DNA of 64,000 nt, from NCBI RefSeq assembly GCF_030053895.1, contig NZ_CP125781.1, forward strand, positions 3,782,001-3,846,000, written 5' to 3'. Numbering within the stretch: the first letter of the stretch is position 1; each line of letters opens with the position of its first letter. A program made the position numbers and the translations under genes. Positions 58,873 to 64,000 of the stretch are shown piece after piece. A model generated the notes under the pieces. The model was not told the origin of the DNA, did not search any database, and saw only the letters and a program-made list of their open reading frames with translations. The stretch is from Trabulsiella odontotermitis (GTDB lineage: Bacteria; Pseudomonadota; Gammaproteobacteria; Enterobacterales; Enterobacteriaceae).

Positions 58873-59460
58873 TCAGGAGATTGTTTCGCGACGCGCGCTT
58901 TTCGGGCGAAATGCTGCTACCACTTGCGGATCGGTTTCCACGTAAGGCCCGTCCAGTAGTTGTATGCAATACGGGACGCTGGCAAAAATCCCCGCCACCA
59001 CTACCGTACCGTCCGCCGCTTTCACCCCTTCGAGCGTCTCCTGAATCGACTTCGGCTGCCCGGGAAGATTGAGGATCAGCGCCTGCTTGCGGATCACCCC
59101 TACCTGACGGGAAAGGATCGCCGTCGGCACGAAATGCAGGCTGATCTGGCGCATCTGCTCGCCGAAGCCTGGCATTTCACGATCGGCTATCGCCAGCGTC
59201 GCGTCAGGCGTCACATCGCGACGCGCCGGGCCGGTCCCACCGGTGGTGAGCACCAGATGGCAGCTCATTTCGTCCACCAGCTCACACAGCGTCTGCTCGA
59301 TGATCGCCTGCTCGTCAGGGATAAGTCGTGTCTGCACCTCAAACGGCGTCGTCAGTGCGCTTTCCAGCCATGCTTCAAGCGCCGGAAGGCCTTTGTCCTG
59401 GTATACGCCACTGGAGGCGCGGTCAGAGATGGAAACTAAGCCAATGCGTAAGGTGTTCAT
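58873..59460 (-). CDS. mog: Molybdopterin adenylyltransferase Mog
   Basis: 195 residues, the E. coli length. Adenylylates molybdopterin before molybdate insertion. The MoCF motif LTTGGTGPARRDVTPDAT is present. I chose ATG 59460 (MNTLRIGLVSISDRAS) as in E. coli; the 24-codon upstream frame is not supported. Confidence 0.97.
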   Translation of the reverse strand: MNTLRIGLVSISDRASSGVYQDKGLPALEAWLESALTTPFEVQTRLIPDEQAIIEQTLCELVDEMSCHLVLTTGGTGPARRDVTPDATLAIADREMPGFGEQMRQISLHFVPTAILSRQVGVIRKQALILNLPGQPKSIQETLEGVKAADGTVVVAGIFASVPYCIQLLDGPYVETDPQVVAAFRPKSARRETIS

Positions 59461-59541
59461 ATTCGTTCCGTTAACAATAAAACCGTTATGCGGAATGATA
59501 CACGTTGAGGGGGGAGACAGACAGATTTGCAAAGAGGTAGC

Positions 59542-59560
59542 GTGACCGGGAACCGGTCAC
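59542..59560 (-). terminator. Hairpin after talB
   Basis: Perfect 8-bp stem GTGACCGG / CCGGTCAC with loop GAA, between talB and mog. No clear T tract; likely a 3' end or stability hairpin. Confidence 0.5.
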
Positions 59561-59571
59561 GCCAGTAATGA

Positions 59572-60525
59572 TTACAGCAGATCGCCGATCATTTTTTCCA
59601 GTTTGCCCTGGTCAACGGCAAACTTACGGATACCATCCGCCAGTTTGTCGACAGCCATCGGATCCTGGTTGTGCTGCCACAGGAATTCAGATTCCGTGAT
59701 GCGCGCCGGACGGGCCTTCACTTCACCTTTGAAGGTCAGTTTCGGTTCAATCGCGCCTTCGCTTTCCGCCAGCTCTTTCAGCAGCGCCGGGGCGATAGTC
59801 AGGCGATCACAACCCGCCAGTTCGAGGATCTCGCCGACGTTACGGAAGCTTGCGCCCATGACCACGGTTTCATAACCGTGCTGTTTGTAGTACTCATAGA
59901 TTTCCGTCACGGAAACCACGCCCGGATCTTCTGCCGGTGCGTACTCTTTCTTGTCAGTGTTAGCTTTGTACCAGTCGAGGATACGGCCAACGAAAGGAGA
60001 GATCAGGAAAACACCGGCTTCTGCACAAGCACGCGCCTGCGCAAAGGAGAACAGCAGCGTCAGGTTACAGTTGATGCCGTCTTTTTCCAGTTGCTCAGCG
60101 GCACGGATGCCCTGCCAGGTGGAAGCCAGTTTGATCAGAATGCGGTCGTTGCCAATGCCCGCGTCGTTGTACAGTTTGATCAAACGCTTCGCTTTGGCGA
60201 TAGAGGCGTCGGTGTCATAAGAAAGACGCGCGTCAACTTCGGTGGAGATGCGGCCTGGGATCAGCTTAAGAATTTCCAGACCAATATTCACGGCCAGTTT
60301 GTCGGTAGCATCTACTACCTGCTGAGCGCGGTCGCTGCTCTGGCTTTTCGCCCAGTTAACGGCGTCGTCGATCAGTTTGCGATATTCAGGGATCTGCGCC
60401 GCATTGAGGATCAGAGAAGGGTTCGTTGTCGCATCCTGAGGCTGGTAAAGCTTCATTGCGGCAATATCTCCGGTGTCAGCGACTACGGTGGTGTACTGAC
60501 GCAGGGAGGTCAATTTATCCGTCAT
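59572..60525 (-). CDS. talB: Transaldolase B
   Basis: 317 residues, the E. coli length. Pentose-phosphate pathway enzyme transferring a dihydroxyacetone unit. The Schiff-base Lys132 lies in RILIKLASTWQG; DATTNPSLI is the N-terminal signature. It has a long 5' region of its own (203 bp to yaaJ). Confidence 0.98.
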   Translation of the reverse strand: MTDKLTSLRQYTTVVADTGDIAAMKLYQPQDATTNPSLILNAAQIPEYRKLIDDAVNWAKSQSSDRAQQVVDATDKLAVNIGLEILKLIPGRISTEVDARLSYDTDASIAKAKRLIKLYNDAGIGNDRILIKLASTWQGIRAAEQLEKDGINCNLTLLFSFAQARACAEAGVFLISPFVGRILDWYKANTDKKEYAPAEDPGVVSVTEIYEYYKQHGYETVVMGASFRNVGEILELAGCDRLTIAPALLKELAESEGAIEPKLTFKGEVKARPARITESEFLWQHNQDPMAVDKLADGIRKFAVDQGKLEKMIGDLL

Positions 60526-60728
60526 ATTGTGTATCTCTTTAAACAGCGTGTTAGGGGGATGTAATCGGTCTTTCTTGATGATAACACGACGTGGGGTCAG
60601 CGCAACCTGGACCGTGAAAGACCGCAGAGTATGATAAACTAGGACAATTAATCTTATGAGAGATAAAGGATTATCCCTAAAATGGTAGCACTTACATCAG
60701 TAAGTCGGCATGTACAAGAGGACGTCTA

Positions 60729-62159
60729 ATGCCTGATTTTCTTTCTTTTATCAACGACATGCTCTGGGGCTCGGTAATGATTTACCTGTTGCTCGGCGCG
60801 GGCGTGTGGTTCACATGGCGGACTGGTTATATTCAGTTCCGTTATGTCCGACAATTCGGGAAAAGTCTGAAAGGCAGTTTCAGGCCTCAGGAGGGTGGTC
60901 TGACCTCGTTTCAGGCCCTCTGCACCAGTCTGGCCGCGCGCGTGGGGAGCGGAAACCTCGCGGGCGTGGCGCTCGCCATCACCGCTGGCGGGCCGGGTGC
61001 GGTCTTCTGGATGTGGGTCTCCGCTATCATCGGTATGGCCACCAGCTTTGCGGAGTGTTCGCTGGCACAACTTTATAAAGAGCGCGATAGCCAGGGGCAG
61101 TTCCGGGGCGGGCCGGCGTGGTATATGGCGCGCGGCCTCGGTATGCGCTGGATGGGCGTCCTCTTTTCTATATTCCTGTTGCTGGCCTACGGGCTGATTT
61201 TCAATACTGTGCAGGCCAATTCGGTCGCGCTGGCGGTCAGCTACGCCTTTGAGCTTCCGACCTTTGCAACGGGCCTCGGACTGGTCGCATTAACCCTATT
61301 GTGCATCGTACGTGGTCTGCGCGGCGTCGCGCGGCTGTTGCAGTGGGTGGTGCCGTTTATGGCGCTGATCTGGGTTATCGCCAGCGTGGTCATCAGCCTG
61401 TGGCATGTCGAGCAACTGCCCACTATCCTGGTGCGTATCATTCGCAGCGCCTTTGGCTGGCAGGAAGCGGCGGCGGGCGCGGTCGGTTATACCCTCAGCC
61501 AGGCACTGACCAGCGGTATCCAGCGCGGTATGTTCTCTAACGAAGCCGGGCTGGGTTCCACCCCGAATGCGGCCGCCACGGCAGCGTCTTTCCCACCCCA
61601 CCCGGCGGCACAAGGGATCGTGCAGATGATCGGCGTCTTCGTCGACACGATGGTGATCTGTACGGCCAGCGCGATGGTCGTTCTGCTGGCAGGCCATGAA
61701 ACGTCACTGAGCGGCATTGCCGGGATCACCCTCGTGCAGCATGCCATGGAGGATCTGATCGGGAGCTGGGGCGCCAGTTTCGTCGCCTTTGTGGTGCTGC
61801 TGTTCGCCTTTACGTCCATCATTGCCAATTATCTGTATGCCGAAAACAATCTCTTCTTTTTGCAGTTGCATACGCCACGAAACATCTGGTTGCTGCGGGC
61901 GGTCACGCTGTTGATGGTGATGGCGGGAACGCTGCTCAGCCTGCCGGTCGTCTGGCAACTGGCCGACGTGATCATGGCGCTGATGGCGATCACCAACCTG
62001 ACGGCGATCCTGCTGCTGTCGCCGGTGGTGAAAATCATCGCCAGCGATTACCTGCGCCAGCGCAAGCTGAGCGTGCGGCCGGTGTTCGATCCCACGCGCT
62101 ATCCCGATATCCAACAACAACTGGCGCCTGAAAGCTGGGACGATACGCCACGCCAATAG
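60729..62159 (+). CDS. alsT: Alanine/glycine:cation symporter family protein AlsT (YaaJ)
   Basis: 476 residues, the E. coli YaaJ length. AGCS-family Na+ or H+ symporter for small amino acids, with family motifs ARVGSGNLAGVA and GMFSNEAGLGSTPNAAA. Divergent from talB. yaaA starts 66 bp downstream. Confidence 0.96.
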   Translation: MPDFLSFINDMLWGSVMIYLLLGAGVWFTWRTGYIQFRYVRQFGKSLKGSFRPQEGGLTSFQALCTSLAARVGSGNLAGVALAITAGGPGAVFWMWVSAIIGMATSFAECSLAQLYKERDSQGQFRGGPAWYMARGLGMRWMGVLFSIFLLLAYGLIFNTVQANSVALAVSYAFELPTFATGLGLVALTLLCIVRGLRGVARLLQWVVPFMALIWVIASVVISLWHVEQLPTILVRIIRSAFGWQEAAAGAVGYTLSQALTSGIQRGMFSNEAGLGSTPNAAATAASFPPHPAAQGIVQMIGVFVDTMVICTASAMVVLLAGHETSLSGIAGITLVQHAMEDLIGSWGASFVAFVVLLFAFTSIIANYLYAENNLFFLQLHTPRNIWLLRAVTLLMVMAGTLLSLPVVWQLADVIMALMAITNLTAILLLSPVVKIIASDYLRQRKLSVRPVFDPTRYPDIQQQLAPESWDDTPRQ

Positions 62160-62225
62160 CTGTCATTGATCACTTCGCAGGCGTTTTTTGTTAAAATCGC
62201 CGAAAAATGCCTGCAAGGACTGGAT

Positions 62226-63002
62226 ATGCTGATTCTTATTTCACCTGCTAAAACGCTCGATTACCAAAGCCCGCTGGCGACCGATCGCTATACCCAGCCA
62301 GAACTGCTGGATCACTCTCAGCAGTTGATCCGTGAAGCGCGGAAGCTTTCTGCGCCGCAGATTGCGAAGCTGATGGGCATCAGCGACAAGCTCGCCGATC
62401 TCAACGCCACCCGTTTCCATGACTGGCACCCGGATTTCACGCCGCAGAATGCGCGCCAGGCGATCCTCGCGTTTAAAGGCGATGTGTATACCGGCCTGCA
62501 GGCGGAAGAATTCAGTGATGCCGATTTTGATTTCGCTCAGCAGCATCTGCGGATGCTTTCCGGCCTGTACGGCGTGCTGCGCCCTCTGGATTTGATGCAG
62601 CCCTACCGTCTGGAAATGGGCATTCGCCTGGAAAACGCTAAGGGAAAAGATCTCTACCAGTTCTGGGGCGATACCATCACCAGCAAACTCAACGAGGCGC
62701 TGAAGGCGCAGGGTGATGACATTGTCATTAATCTCGCCTCTGATGAGTATTTTAAATCCGTGAAGCCGAAGCAGCTGAAGGGTGACATCATCAAGCCCGT
62801 GTTCCTTGATGAGAAGAACGGCAAATTCAAAGTGATCAGCTTCTACGCCAAGAAAGCGCGTGGCCTGATGAGCCGCTACATCATTGAAAACCGTCTGACG
62901 ACGCCAGAGCAGTTAACCGGCTTTAACAGCGAAGGGTATTTCTTTGACAGGGAAGCGTCCGGAAACGGCGAGCTGGTGTTTAAACGCCACGAACAGCAGT
63001 AA
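62226..63002 (+). CDS. yaaA: Peroxide-stress protein YaaA (DUF328)
   Basis: 258 residues, the E. coli length. YaaA lowers free iron under peroxide stress; its biochemistry is incompletely known. Typical start MLILISPAKTLDYQSP and C-terminal GFNSEGYFFD. ATG 62226 matches E. coli; the longer upstream frame is not supported. Confidence 0.97.
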   Translation: MLILISPAKTLDYQSPLATDRYTQPELLDHSQQLIREARKLSAPQIAKLMGISDKLADLNATRFHDWHPDFTPQNARQAILAFKGDVYTGLQAEEFSDADFDFAQQHLRMLSGLYGVLRPLDLMQPYRLEMGIRLENAKGKDLYQFWGDTITSKLNEALKAQGDDIVINLASDEYFKSVKPKQLKGDIIKPVFLDEKNGKFKVISFYAKKARGLMSRYIIENRLTTPEQLTGFNSEGYFFDREASGNGELVFKRHEQQ

Positions 63003-63004
63003 AA

Positions 63005-63034
63005 AACGCCCCGACAGCATACTGACTGCCGGGG
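63005..63034 (-). terminator. Terminator of the thr operon (after thrC), convergent with yaaA
   Basis: On the minus strand, CCCCGGCAG and CTGTCGGGG pair (one G-U) and are followed by CGTTTTTTACTG, just past the thrC stop. Confidence 0.75.
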
Positions 63035-63040
63035 ACGGTA

Positions 63041-64000
63041 TTACGCTTTGCTCATCAGCAACTGACGCAGCGCCGCGAAATCGGCTGGCAGGTTGTGCGA
63101 GAGCAGCGGTAAATCAGCACGTTCGGCCAGTTCTTTCGGCAGCGCCAGCGGCTCACCCAGAATCGCCTCAACACTTTCTTTGAATTTCGCCGGATGCGCC
63201 GTACCGAGGAACAGCCCGTACTCGCCGGGGTTCAGTTGATCACGCAGTGCGCGCCAGGCCACTGCCGCATGTGGCTCTGAAACGTAGCCCAGCGCCTTAA
63301 GCTCACGCATCGTCGCTTTGGTGGTTTCGTCGTCCACCGTGGCGTAACCCAGCTCTTTCAGACGCCAGATTTTACGGCGGAACAGCTCTTCCACGCGCGG
63401 CCAGTTATTCGGCTGGCTGACGTCCATCGCGTTGGAGAGCGTGGCCTGCGTCGCGTTGGGTTTCCACTCGCCGTCTTTCAGGAAGCGCGGCACGGTGTCG
63501 TTAACGTTGGTGGCGGCGATAAAACGCTTCACCGGCAGCCCCAGCGCTTTCGCCAGCAGACCGGCGGTCAGATCGCCAAAGTTTCCGCTCGGCACGGAGA
63601 CCACCAGCTGATTGCGCGCTTCCTGCGGCAGTTGCGCCACCGCTTCAAAGTAGTAGCAAATCTGTGCCAGCAGACGGCTGATGTTGATCGAATTTGCCGA
63701 GTTCAGCCCCAGTGCCTTTTTCAGCGCTTCATCATCAAACGCCTGTTTCACCAGCGCCTGGCAGGCATCGAAATCACCGTCGATAGCCACTGTTTCAATG
63801 TTGCCGCCCAGCGTGCAGAACAGTTTTTCCTGTAACGGACTAATTTTGCCGCGCGGATAGAGGATCACCACGCGCACATTTTTCATGCCATAAAAGGCAT
63901 GAGCAACCGCTGCGCCGGTGTCGCCGGAGGTCGCCGTCAGAATAGTGACCGGCTTGTCACCGCTGATGTGGCCCAGCATCTGCGCCATAAAGCGCCCGCC
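63041..64000 (-). CDS. thrC: Threonine synthase, 3' part (5' end outside window)
   Basis: C-terminal 319 residues of threonine synthase (E. coli 428), entering from the right edge at about residue 110 (GGRFMAQML). The PLP lysine (E. coli Lys107) therefore lies just outside. Visible parts include ATSGDTGAAVAHAF and the phosphate-binding SVPSGNFGDLTAGL. It makes threonine from O-phosphohomoserine and is the last gene of thrABC. Confidence 0.98.
   Translation of the reverse strand, partial: GGRFMAQMLGHISGDKPVTILTATSGDTGAAVAHAFYGMKNVRVVILYPRGKISPLQEKLFCTLGGNIETVAIDGDFDACQALVKQAFDDEALKKALGLNSANSINISRLLAQICYYFEAVAQLPQEARNQLVVSVPSGNFGDLTAGLLAKALGLPVKRFIAATNVNDTVPRFLKDGEWKPNATQATLSNAMDVSQPNNWPRVEELFRRKIWRLKELGYATVDDETTKATMRELKALGYVSEPHAAVAWRALRDQLNPGEYGLFLGTAHPAKFKESVEAILGEPLALPKELAERADLPLLSHNLPADFAALRQLLMSKA

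Overview
The window reads as enterobacterial chromosome. Almost every backbone gene is recognisable as an Escherichia/Salmonella/Citrobacter orthologue of near-identical length, and the gene order matches the thrC-to-polB interval near the E. coli origin of numbering, read in the opposite orientation. I would place the organism in Enterobacteriaceae close to Citrobacter, Salmonella and Escherichia. Presence of a cai/fix locus, a GH18 chitinase beside nhaA, and divergence from K-12 at several islands fit Citrobacter best, but the genus cannot be settled by eye. I saw no tRNA, rRNA, CRISPR array, prophage or insertion sequence.

Layout, left to right: the 3' part of polB; rapA; rluA and djlA (convergent); lptD-surA-pdxA-rsmA-apaG-apaH, a tightly packed outer-membrane/cofactor/rRNA-methylation operon; folA; kefF-kefC (glutathione-gated K+ efflux); yaaU; the fixABCX electron-transfer operon, divergent from caiTABCDE (anaerobic carnitine metabolism) with the regulator caiF; a small YgdI-type lipoprotein; carAB; dapB. 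Next comes an accessory island (about 35.0-42.0 kb) where E. coli K-12 has rihC. After it: ispH-fkpB-lspA-ileS-ribF; rpsT; nhaR-nhaA; a chitinase with a divergent membrane-anchored regulator; dnaJ-dnaK; satP; an MFS carrier; mog; talB; alsT/yaaJ; yaaA; and the 3' part of thrC, cut by the right edge.

The accessory island is the most interesting part. It encodes a LacI-family repressor; a divergent five-gene operon with an enlarged mannose-6-phosphate-isomerase-like protein and a complete mannose-family PTS with separate IIA, IIB, IIC and IID; and a convergent two-gene operon with two different cupin-type (glucose-6-phosphate isomerase family) proteins. Near-identical 16-17 bp operators (consensus GGTTAATCGATTAACC) lie in the divergent promoter region and in front of the cupin operon, and a perfect CRP palindrome lies between the divergent genes. 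This indicates one catabolite-controlled regulon that imports and phosphorylates a sugar and passes it through three isomerase-like enzymes. The substrate is unknown.

A second locus worth attention is the chitinase. It has a GH18 domain, a strongly acidic linker and a C-terminal chitin-binding domain, but no visible signal peptide. Its divergent neighbour is a CadC/ToxR-like DNA-binding protein ending in a membrane helix with essentially no periplasmic sensor. From memory, Salmonella carries holin/endolysin-type genes with the equivalent chitinase; none is seen here.
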